Shown one piece after another: positions 51,450 to 58,741 of a stretch of 64,000 nucleotides of DNA. The position numbers and the translations under genes were made by a program. The DNA is from Usitatibacter palustris (GTDB lineage Bacteria > Pseudomonadota > Gammaproteobacteria > Burkholderiales > Usitatibacteraceae). Each line of letters begins with the position of its first letter. Position 1 is the stretch's first letter. The notes under the pieces are model-generated. The model was not told the origin of the DNA. It was given only the letters and a program-made list of their open reading frames with translations, and searched no databases. The stretch lies in the NCBI RefSeq assembly GCF_013003985.1, contig NZ_CP053073.1, forward strand, positions 3,658,001 through 3,722,000. Direction: 5' to 3'.

Positions 51450-53116
51450 AGATGATGGAAGCCACGCAGGCCCTGGGCCGCGCGCTGATGCTGCCGATCG
51501 CGGTGCTGCCGATCGCGGGATTGCTCCTGCGGCTCGGGCAACCCGACCTCCTCGCGATGGCGCCGATCGCCGCCGCGGGCGATGCGATCTTCGGAAACCT
51601 GGGACTGCTCTTCGCGATCGGCGTGGCGGTGGGTCTCGCGCGCGAGAACCACGGCGCGGCCGGACTCGCGGGCGTGGTGTGCTTCCTCGTCGCAACAAAG
51701 GGCGCGGAAGTGATCATTGCCGCGCCGCCATTGCTCGCCCTCGCCCATGTGGCCGCGTGGAAAGCCAAGGAGCTCTCGAAGCTCTCGGTGCCGATCGGCA
51801 TCCTCTCGGGAATCTTCGCGGGCCTGCTCTACAACCGCTACAGCGACATTCGGCTCCCGAGTTATCTCTCCTTCTTCGGCGGCCGGCGCTTCGTGCCGAT
51901 CGTCGCGGGTCTCGCGGGCTTGCTCCTCGCCTTCGCCTTCGGCTACGGCTGGCCCTTCCTCACGCGCGGCATGGATGTCGTCACGCAAGGCGTGGTCGAA
52001 GCCGGTGGCCTGGGTCTCTTCGCCTACGGCGTCTTGAACCGCATCCTCATCGTCACGGGCCTGCACCACATCCTCAACAACGTCGCGTGGTTCATCCTCG
52101 GCGACTTCGGCGGCGCGACGGGCGATCTCAAGCGCTTCTTCGCGGGCGATCCGAACGCGGGCGCGTTCATGAGCGGATTCTTCCCGGTGATGATGTTCGG
52201 CCTTCCCGCCGCATGCCTCGCGATGTACCACACGGCGCTCCCCGAAAAGAAGAAACTCGCGGGCGGCCTGCTGCTCTCGATCGGTCTCACGTCGTTCCTC
52301 ACGGGCGTCACGGAGCCCATCGAGTTCACGTTCATGTTCCTCGCACCCGCGCTCTACGTCGTGCACGCGGTCCTGACGGGTGCCGCGATGGTCACGATGG
52401 ATGTGCTTGGCGCGAAGCTGGGCTTCAGTTTCTCCGCCGGCCTCTTCGACTACATCCTCAACTTCAAGCTCGCGACGAAGCCCTGGCTGCTGCTGCCGGT
52501 GGGCGCGGCGTATTTCGCCTTGTACTACGGCCTCTTCCGGTTCTTCATCGTGAAGTTCAACCTGAAGACGCCGGGGCGTGAGGTCGACGAGGTGGCGATC
52601 GCTTCCGCAACATCTTCCGGCGACGAGACCGACCGCTACATCGCAGCACTTGGTGGCGCACCAAACCTGACGGAGGTGGAAGCCTGTACCACGCGTCTTC
52701 GCCTGAAGGTGGCCGACCGCACCCAGATCGACGAGCGCGTGCTCAAGCAACTGGGTGCCAGCGGCGTCGTGAACATCGGCACGCACGGCGTCCAGGTCGT
52801 GATCGGCCCTATCGCTGATCAGGTCGCGAGCGAGATCCGCGCACGGCTCGCGGGCAGGGGCCGGGCCACGACAGGCGGCTCGGCACTTCCCAATGCGGCC
52901 GAGTTGCTGGCCGCGATCGGTGGCAAGGGCAACATCGCACGGATCGAATCCACGTCGGGCCGCGTGCTCGTCACGGTGAAGGATGGGGCAGGGGTAAACG
53001 AGCATTCGCTCAGCTTGTTGCCCCTGCGCGGGTTCGCCCGCGCCACCGCTGAGAGCATCCACCTCCTGCATGCCGATCCGGGCGGCCTCGAGCGTTCGCT
53101 CAAGTCGCCGCCCTGA
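51446..53116 (+). CDS. nagE: GlcNAc-specific PTS transporter EIIBC
   Basis: 556 residues, starting in the ATGA overlap with ptsP. EIIC has about ten TM helices (residues 10-370) with the substrate motif LTSFLTGVTEPIEFTFMFLA. EIIB spans 395-468, with phospho-Cys C414 in EVEACTTRLRLKV. A second EIIB-like stretch (484-545, ELLAAIGGKGNIARIESTSG) follows, in which Cys is replaced (EST-SGR), so it cannot be phosphorylated there. The protein imports and phosphorylates GlcNAc. The EIIA partner is the fusion protein upstream. Confidence 0.95.
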   Translation: MKMMEATQALGRALMLPIAVLPIAGLLLRLGQPDLLAMAPIAAAGDAIFGNLGLLFAIGVAVGLARENHGAAGLAGVVCFLVATKGAEVIIAAPPLLALAHVAAWKAKELSKLSVPIGILSGIFAGLLYNRYSDIRLPSYLSFFGGRRFVPIVAGLAGLLLAFAFGYGWPFLTRGMDVVTQGVVEAGGLGLFAYGVLNRILIVTGLHHILNNVAWFILGDFGGATGDLKRFFAGDPNAGAFMSGFFPVMMFGLPAACLAMYHTALPEKKKLAGGLLLSIGLTSFLTGVTEPIEFTFMFLAPALYVVHAVLTGAAMVTMDVLGAKLGFSFSAGLFDYILNFKLATKPWLLLPVGAAYFALYYGLFRFFIVKFNLKTPGREVDEVAIASATSSGDETDRYIAALGGAPNLTEVEACTTRLRLKVADRTQIDERVLKQLGASGVVNIGTHGVQVVIGPIADQVASEIRARLAGRGRATTGGSALPNAAELLAAIGGKGNIARIESTSGRVLVTVKDGAGVNEHSLSLLPLRGFARATAESIHLLHADPGGLERSLKSPP

Positions 53117-53145
53117 CGCATAACGAGAGGTCCTCCGAAAGTCGG

Positions 53146-53247
53146 TTTGCATTCGCCTGATCCCCGGGATCACTCAAATGATCCGCGGGATCCATTCAGG
53201 GAGCCTCTGGATCAATTAGGTGAGCCTCTGGATCAGGCGAATGCAAA
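53146..53247 (+). repeat. 102-bp element with three 21-bp iterons, copy 2 (family A)
   Basis: TTTGCATTCGCCTGATCC ... GGATCAGGCGAATGCAAA are near-perfect 18-bp terminal inverted repeats. Inside are three 21-bp units (53166-53228) in the same phase as copy 1. It lies between the convergent nagE and phospholipase genes, 29 bp after the nagE stop. Confidence 0.88.
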
Positions 53248-53304
53248 GTGCCCTTTTGAGAGACGCATACCGAGGAGCGATGGCGGCTCCGACGTCGAGC
53301 GGCG

Positions 53305-54663
53305 TTAGAGCCAGTACTCCCAAATCCTCGCGGCGGCCTCGCGCATCCGGTTCTCGAACGGACGACGCTTCCAATCCTCGAGGGTGATGAGGTCGGAGTT
53401 GGTGATGTCCTTCTGGAACATGGCTTCCATCTGCGCGCCGAACTCGGGGCTGAGCACGACGGCATTGAGCTCATGGTTGTGCGTGAAGCTGCGCCAGTCG
53501 AAGTTGGCCGAGCCCACGGTGGACCAGACGCCGTCGATGACGGCGGTCTTCGAATGCAGGAGCCGCTCGCGCCGCTCGTAGATCTTCACGCCGGCCTCCA
53601 GGAGATCGGTGTAGTGCGAGCGGCCGGCGTGGAAGACGGCCCAGAAGTCGGTGAAGCTCGGCAGGATGATGGTCACGTCCACGCCGCGCGCCGTCGCCTC
53701 CTTCAGCGCTGCGAGCAGGACCGGATCCGGTACGAAGTAGGCCATCGTGATGTGAACCGACTTATCCGCGCTCTTCACGGCGGAGATGAGCGTCACGTAG
53801 ATCGGATTCACTTCGTGGTCGCCCCAGCCGGCGAGCGTGCGCACCACTTCCTTGCCTTCGGGCTTCAACTGCGGATAGGCGTTCTTGAGCGGCGGCGGTT
53901 CCTTGGCCGACTTCATCCACGCTTCGACGAAGGTCTTCTGCAACTCGGTGACCGCGGGCCCTTCGATCTGCAGCTGCGTATCGCGCCACGAGCGGCCGTT
54001 GCTCTGGGGGCCGGAATTCGACCTGCGAAGCGTGGCCGAGCCGGCCGAATACACGCCGCTGATGTTGATGCCGCCCAGGAACGCGACCTTGCCGTCGACG
54101 ATGAGGAGCTTCCGGTGATTGCGTTCGTTCAACTCCCAGCCCTTCTTCGCCTTCATCGGGTTCACGGGGTTGAACTCGTGCACCTCGATGCCGCCGTCGG
54201 CGAGGCGCTTGAAGAATTCGGGCGGCGTGTTGATCGAGCCCACCGAGTCGTACATGAGGTTCACCTGGGCGCCGCGCTTCTTCGCGGCGAGCAGCGCCTC
54301 GGCAAACTTCTCGCCGATCTCGTCGTCCTCGACGATGTACATCTCGAGGTGGACGGAGTCCCTGGCCTTGGCGATCTGCTCGAACATCGCCCTGTACGTC
54401 GCGGGGCCGTCCTGCAGGAGGGTCACCTTGTTGCCGACGCTGAGCGGGCTGCCGGCGATCGCTTCCTCCACCGCGAGATGGCGATCGAAGATCGCGGTCT
54501 CGGGCGAGCGGGCTTTCATGTTGTCGAGGATGGCCTTGCTCTGCGCCGCGGTCAGCGTGCCGCGCGCGCCGTCGAGCTTCACCGGCTCGTTGCGGGAGGC
54601 AAGCATCTCCCGCTCGATGGGCGGCATCGCGCAACTCGCGGTTGCGATGAGCATCGCGCTCAA
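53305..54663 (-). CDS. Phospholipase D-superfamily lipoprotein (cardiolipin synthase-like)
   Basis: About 452 residues with two complete HKD motifs: NERNHRKLLIVDGKVAFLGG and RLLHSKTAVIDGVWSTVGSAN. Around them DSVHLEMYIVEDDEIGEKFA and SVHITMAYFVPDPVLLAALK match ClsB/YbhO-like enzymes. N-terminal leader ends in ASC (lipobox-like, LIATASC). The start is uncertain: TTG at 54663 or ATG at 54654, and the open frame continues upstream with more hydrophobic sequence (IAKDLLIASSLSAMLIATAS) through the family C repeat. Confidence 0.9.
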   Translation of the reverse strand: MSAMLIATASCAMPPIEREMLASRNEPVKLDGARGTLTAAQSKAILDNMKARSPETAIFDRHLAVEEAIAGSPLSVGNKVTLLQDGPATYRAMFEQIAKARDSVHLEMYIVEDDEIGEKFAEALLAAKKRGAQVNLMYDSVGSINTPPEFFKRLADGGIEVHEFNPVNPMKAKKGWELNERNHRKLLIVDGKVAFLGGINISGVYSAGSATLRRSNSGPQSNGRSWRDTQLQIEGPAVTELQKTFVEAWMKSAKEPPPLKNAYPQLKPEGKEVVRTLAGWGDHEVNPIYVTLISAVKSADKSVHITMAYFVPDPVLLAALKEATARGVDVTIILPSFTDFWAVFHAGRSHYTDLLEAGVKIYERRERLLHSKTAVIDGVWSTVGSANFDWRSFTHNHELNAVVLSPEFGAQMEAMFQKDITNSDLITLEDWKRRPFENRMREAAARIWEYWL

Positions 54664-54676
54664 TGACGACGCGATC

Positions 54677-54706
54677 AGCAGGTCCTTCGCGATGCTCAGG
54701 ATGACA
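54677..54706 (+). repeat. Short dispersed repeat (family C), shortened copy
   Basis: AGCAGGTCCTTCGCGATGCTCAGGATGACA, a degenerate copy like that at 22562. It lies in the 47-bp gap between the phospholipase start and the preceding gene's stop, and may encode part of the phospholipase leader. Confidence 0.65.
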
Positions 54707-54710
54707 CCTC

Positions 54711-55343
54711 TTAGCTCAATATTCTGTCACTGCGGCCGAACTGGTACACCACGCGACGGCTGCGGCCGGGCCGGGTGGGAGCACTGAGAAGGGGGCAGGG
54801 CGGGTTGCGATAACCGCCCTCTTCGAGCGTGAGGTCTTCGGCGAGATCGGCCCAGAGGCCGCCGTGCACGGGCCGGAAGAGCCACGAAACGTAACCCGAG
54901 CGCGCCGCGGCTTCGACGAGGTCACCGGCATCCGGGACTTCCGCAACCACGGCGGGCTGGCCGTCGATGAGCGGTGGCTGGGCGGCGAAGGCACCCTGGC
55001 AGGCGATCGCTTCGGTGGCCGTTGCACCGGGACGGACATAGGGCAACGCTTCGGTGCGTGCGAGGTCCCACGCGCCGAGCTCCCAGGCGACATCGAGAAT
55101 GGAGCTTTCGAGCTGTTCGAAGCGGTCCCAGCGCTCGTTGATCTGCAGCGCGGAGCTGGGGACCGTCTGGTAGGCGACGACGTTGGCGTCGGTGACGTCC
55201 GCGAGGCGCGTCTCGACGAATCCATGCCAGTGCAGCGTAAGGACCACCGGCGTATTCGCGTAGGGGACGGCGGCGAGCGTCACCCCCACCAGCGGAAGCC
55301 GGTTGGAAACGAGTTGCGTTTCAATGCAGTCGAGCAGATGCAT
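54711..55343 (-). CDS. Conserved hypothetical protein
   Basis: 210 residues from MHLLDCIETQLVSNRLPLVG; the longer reading to 55400 adds an unlikely N-terminus. Alpha/beta protein, no signal: GVTLAAVPYANTPVVLTLHW, ERWDRFEQLESSILDVAWEL, and the Arg-rich end APTRPGRSRRVVYQFGRSDR. No motif I recognise. It runs toward the phospholipase gene and may share its transcript. Confidence 0.7.
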   Translation of the reverse strand: MHLLDCIETQLVSNRLPLVGVTLAAVPYANTPVVLTLHWHGFVETRLADVTDANVVAYQTVPSSALQINERWDRFEQLESSILDVAWELGAWDLARTEALPYVRPGATATEAIACQGAFAAQPPLIDGQPAVVAEVPDAGDLVEAAARSGYVSWLFRPVHGGLWADLAEDLTLEEGGYRNPPCPLLSAPTRPGRSRRVVYQFGRSDRILS

Positions 55344-55503
55344 GGCGCGTAACCCTCCCGGTGTGTGGAACACGAGATAACGCAAGCAAATGTCGTGCAC
55401 GTCTCTTCTGCCATGGATCGATGGAGCGATGTTGCTAGCAGTCTGTCGGATTGGGTGCCAGTGGGGATGCCGAGGCGCTGTCAGTGGAATCCCACTGCCC
55501 CCC

Positions 55504-55621
55504 TGTCATCCTGAGGAGCGAAGCGACGAAGGACCTGCTTCAGGGGGTTCAAGAAAAGCGCGCTGCCGCGTTGTTAACCCCCTGAAGCAGGTCCTTCGTC
55601 GCTTCGCTCCTCAGGATGACA
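55504..55621. repeat. Inverted pair of family C repeats (46-bp perfect arms)
   Basis: 55504-55549 (TGTCATCCTGAGGAGCGAAG...CAGGGGGTT) is exactly complementary to 55576-55621, separated by 26 nt. The RNA would form a 46-bp hairpin. This is the only place where family C occurs as an inverted pair; it lies 22 bp before the next gene. Nothing else is seen between 55344 and 55643. Confidence 0.95.
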
Positions 55622-55643
55622 AAATCGCTTGTAGAATTCCCGC

Positions 55644-55973
55644 GTGCCCCTCATCGGACCCCAAGAAAAAGCCGAGCTCGAGGCCCTTGTCCTCGCAAAG
55701 CTCTCCGCGCACTTCGACCAGCACGGCGGCCCCGCGCTGCTGAAGGCGGGCGTGGGCGTGGTCGTGAACGCCGACGGCCCGGCCGTGTTCACCTCCCTGC
55801 GCGATACCGGCGCGGCGGCACTGGGATTCGTCGAAACGCGCACCCTCTTCACCGCGATGTGCCTGGTCACCGAGGGCAAGAACGACCTGCCCCGCGAATC
55901 GCTCGAGTCCCTGGCCAAGGAAGCCACCGCCGCCGTGGTCCACCAGATCAACCGCATCGCCCCCGGCGGCTGA
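55644..55973 (+). CDS. Hypothetical protein upstream of bioA
   Basis: 109 residues from a GTG at 55644 without a strong SD. Compact alpha/beta with no signal: EKAELEALVLAKLSAHFDQH, GVGVVVNADGPAVFTSLRDT, LESLAKEATAAVVHQINRIA. The stop is 7 bp before bioA, suggesting one operon. No family recognised. The large hairpin just upstream may affect its expression. Confidence 0.6.
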   Translation: MPLIGPQEKAELEALVLAKLSAHFDQHGGPALLKAGVGVVVNADGPAVFTSLRDTGAAALGFVETRTLFTAMCLVTEGKNDLPRESLESLAKEATAAVVHQINRIAPGG

Positions 55974-55980
55974 CGCGCGC

Positions 55981-57255
55981 GTGAGCAACCGCGAGGTCGT
56001 CGCCCGAAGCCTCGCCGCCATCTGGCACCCCTGTACGCAGATGAAGGCGCACGAGCGCTTTCCCCTGCTGCCCATCGCCCGCGGCGAAGGCGCGTGGCTC
56101 ATCGACTTCGAGGGACGGCGCTACCTCGACGGCGTGAGCTCCTGGTGGGTGAACCTCTTCGGGCATTCGAACTTCGAGATCAATACGGCGCTGCTCGACC
56201 AGATGGGCAAGCTCGAGCACGTGATGCTGGCGGGCTTCACGCACGAGCCGGCGGTGGCGCTCGCGGAGCAGCTCTCGGCGCTCGCACCCGGCAGGCTAGG
56301 GCACGCGTTCTTCGCTTCCGACGGCGCTTCGGCCGCGGAGATCGCCCTCAAGATGGCGTTCCACTACTGGGCCAACCGCGGCCGCCCCGGCAAGAAGCGC
56401 TTCGTGGCGCTCGCGGGTGGTTATCACGGCGAAACGATCGGCGCGCTCTCCGTCACCGACGTCGCCATCTTCCGCGATGCGTATGGCCCGCTCCTCCGCG
56501 AGAACATTCTCGTTCCCTTCCCGGGTGACGCGGGGGCGATCGAAGCACTGGAGAAGGTTCTTGCCGAGCATTCGGGAGAAATTGCCGCGCTCATCGTCGA
56601 GCCGCTCGTCCAGGGGGCGAGCGGGATGCGGATGTATCCGTCGGCGTATCTCAAGCGCGCGCGCGAGCTCTGCACGAAGCGCGAGGTGCTGCTCATCGCC
56701 GACGAGATCATGACGGGGTTTGGGCGCACGGGCTCGATGTTCGCGTGCGAGCAGGCCGGCATTGCGCCCGACCTCCTGTGCCTGTCGAAAGGAATCACCG
56801 GCGGCTACCTGCCGCTGTCGTGCGTCCTTTCGAGCGACGAGGTGTATGCCGCGTTCTACGATGACGACGTGACGCGCGGCTTCCTGCATTCGCATTCGTA
56901 CACCGGCAACGCGCTTGCGTGCCGCGCGGCACTGGCCGTGCTCGACATCTTCAAGCGCGACCATGTGATCGATGCCAATCGCGAGCGGGCGGCGCGCCTT
57001 TCGGAAGCCGCGCATGACGCGCTCGCCAAGCACCGCAACGTGCGCAACCTGCGCAACCTCGGGATGATCTGGGCCTTCGAAGTCGAGAGCGCCGATCCGC
57101 AGTTCGCGCGGAAGGCCTTCGAGTTGGCACTCCGCCGCGGCGTGCTGCTGCGGCCCATCGGGAAAACCGTCTACTTCATGCCGCCCTACATCGTGAGCGA
57201 AGCCGAGTTCGATCTGCTCGTCGATGCAGGAGTGGCCATCGCCGATGCTGCGTAG
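55981..57255 (+). CDS. bioA: Adenosylmethionine-8-amino-7-oxononanoate aminotransferase
   Basis: 424 residues with a GTG start (SNREVVARSLAAIWHPCTQM). PLP-dependent class III transaminase of biotin synthesis, converting KAPA to DAPA with SAM as donor. Diagnostic: IWHPCTQM, DGVSSWWVNLFGHSN, LAGGYHGETIGALSVTD, DEIMTGFGRTG, the Schiff-base Lys in LLCLSKGITGGYLPLS, and HSHSYTGNALACRAAL. It overlaps dacB by 11 bp. No other bio genes are in the window. Confidence 0.96.
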   Translation: MSNREVVARSLAAIWHPCTQMKAHERFPLLPIARGEGAWLIDFEGRRYLDGVSSWWVNLFGHSNFEINTALLDQMGKLEHVMLAGFTHEPAVALAEQLSALAPGRLGHAFFASDGASAAEIALKMAFHYWANRGRPGKKRFVALAGGYHGETIGALSVTDVAIFRDAYGPLLRENILVPFPGDAGAIEALEKVLAEHSGEIAALIVEPLVQGASGMRMYPSAYLKRARELCTKREVLLIADEIMTGFGRTGSMFACEQAGIAPDLLCLSKGITGGYLPLSCVLSSDEVYAAFYDDDVTRGFLHSHSYTGNALACRAALAVLDIFKRDHVIDANRERAARLSEAAHDALAKHRNVRNLRNLGMIWAFEVESADPQFARKAFELALRRGVLLRPIGKTVYFMPPYIVSEAEFDLLVDAGVAIADAA

Positions 57256-58642
57256 CTTCGCATTCGTGGTCCTCGCATTCCCGCTGCTCGCTTTCGCGGC
57301 CGAACTGCCCGCGCCAGTACGTGACGCGCTTGCCCGCGTCGGCGTTCCGCTTTCGGCCGTGGGCGCCATCGTCGTGCCGGTGGAAGGTGGAACCGCGCTC
57401 GTCGATCACAACGCGGGCAAACCGCTCAACCCCGCCTCCACGATCAAGGTCATCACGACGTATGCGGGCCTCGATCTCCTCGGCCCTGCCTTCACGTTCC
57501 GCACGCACTTCACGGTGACCGGCACGATCACGAACGGCGTGCTCGACGGCAACCTCGCGATTCGCGGCGGCGGCGATCCCAAGCTCTCGTACGAGCGGCT
57601 CTGGCAGGTCGCGCATTCGTTGCGCGCGCGCGGGCTGCGCGAGATCCGCGGCGACGTGATCCTCGATCGCTCGTACTTCGCGCCCGCCGTGCACGACCCC
57701 GCGAAGTTCGACGGCGAATCGCGGCGCGCGTACAACGTCGGGCCCGATGCGCTGCTCATCAACTTCAAGGCCGTGGACTTTCGGTTTGTTCCGGAGGGTG
57801 ACGGGGTTCGGGTGATGGGCGAGCCGGACCTGCCCAACGTGGAGATCGCGAGCTCCCTGAAGCTCGTGAAGGAGCCGTGCGGCGCGTGGCGGCGCGGTCT
57901 CAAGTACGACATCGTGGAGATGGGGCTGATCGCGACGGCGAACTTCACCGGCACCTATCCCGCGTCGTGCGGCGAGAACACCTGGCCGCTCTCGGTCTTC
58001 GATGCGGACCGCTACGTGGAGTCGGTGTTTCGCTGGATCTGGAGCGAAGTGGGCGGCACGCTGCTGGGCAAGGTGCGGCCCGGCGCGACACCCGCCGAAG
58101 GCCGCCTCCTTTATATGCACGAGTCCGAGCCCCTCGCCTCGCTCGTGCGCGACATCAACAAGTATTCGAACAACGTGATGGCGCGACAGGTGTTCCTCAC
58201 GCTCTCGGCGGAGAAGGCCGGCGTGCCCGGTGACGCTGCAGCGAGCACGCGCGTCGTTCGCGAATGGCTGAAGACGAAAGGCATCGCCGCCCCGGAGCTC
58301 GTGCTCGAAAACGGATCGGGGCTATCGCGTGCCGAGCGCGCGAGTGCCGCGACGCTGGCGGCCGTGCTGCGCAGCGCATGGGCGAGCTCGGTCATGCCCG
58401 AGCTGATCTCGTCGTTCCCGGTGTTCGCCGTGGATGGCACGCTGAAGAAGCGCGTGGGCGATGCCGCCGGCCAGGCGCACCTCAAGGGCGGAACGCTGAC
58501 CGGCGTGCAAAGCGTTGCGGGCTACGTTCTCGACTCGAAAGGGCGACGGTGGGTGGTGGTGATCGTCGCAAACCACGACAACGCGAACCGGGCGCAGCCG
58601 GCGTTCGATGCGTTAGTGGACTGGGTGCAACGCGGGAAATAA
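57245..58642 (+). CDS. dacB: D-alanyl-D-alanine carboxypeptidase/endopeptidase (PBP4, DacB)
   Basis: 465 residues from ATG 57245 (MLRSFAFVVLAFPLLAFAAE, signal). Penicillin-binding serine S65 in ASTIK (S-x-x-K), SNN in NKYSNNVMARQ and the KTG-box variant HLKGGTLTG are all present. It trims or cleaves peptidoglycan cross-links in the periplasm. The start lies inside the bioA 3' end. The stop codon (58640-58642) is part of the palindromic element: the protein ends ...VQRGK with AAA-TAA from the repeat arm. Confidence 0.94.
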   Translation: MLRSFAFVVLAFPLLAFAAELPAPVRDALARVGVPLSAVGAIVVPVEGGTALVDHNAGKPLNPASTIKVITTYAGLDLLGPAFTFRTHFTVTGTITNGVLDGNLAIRGGGDPKLSYERLWQVAHSLRARGLREIRGDVILDRSYFAPAVHDPAKFDGESRRAYNVGPDALLINFKAVDFRFVPEGDGVRVMGEPDLPNVEIASSLKLVKEPCGAWRRGLKYDIVEMGLIATANFTGTYPASCGENTWPLSVFDADRYVESVFRWIWSEVGGTLLGKVRPGATPAEGRLLYMHESEPLASLVRDINKYSNNVMARQVFLTLSAEKAGVPGDAAASTRVVREWLKTKGIAAPELVLENGSGLSRAERASAATLAAVLRSAWASSVMPELISSFPVFAVDGTLKKRVGDAAGQAHLKGGTLTGVQSVAGYVLDSKGRRWVVVIVANHDNANRAQPAFDALVDWVQRGK

Positions 58643-58741
58643 GTGGGGTCAGACTCGACTTAATTTGATTCTGTGGATAACTGAAGCCCCACCCAGTTAT
58701 CCACAGAATCAAATTAAGTCGAGTCTGACCCCACTTATTTC
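58636..58741. repeat. 106-bp perfect palindromic element, copy 2 (family B)
   Basis: 48-bp perfect arms (58636-58683 and 58694-58741) around a 10-nt centre; arm sequence matches copy 1 except for one base (TTTGATT for TTTAATT), changed in both arms. It supplies AAATAA to both convergent neighbours, so both dacB and the barrel gene end with Lys-stop inside it. As a strong hairpin it probably also acts as a bidirectional transcription or mRNA-end barrier. Confidence 0.96.

Noticed and set aside
48636..51698. 1020-aa minus-strand open frame
   Set aside because: Antisense of the hexosaminidase end and the PTS fusion, which have clear catalytic motifs.
58643..58734. Insertion sequence between dacB and the barrel gene
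   Set aside because: The whole gap is a palindrome of 106 bp with no coding capacity; it is a non-autonomous repeat.
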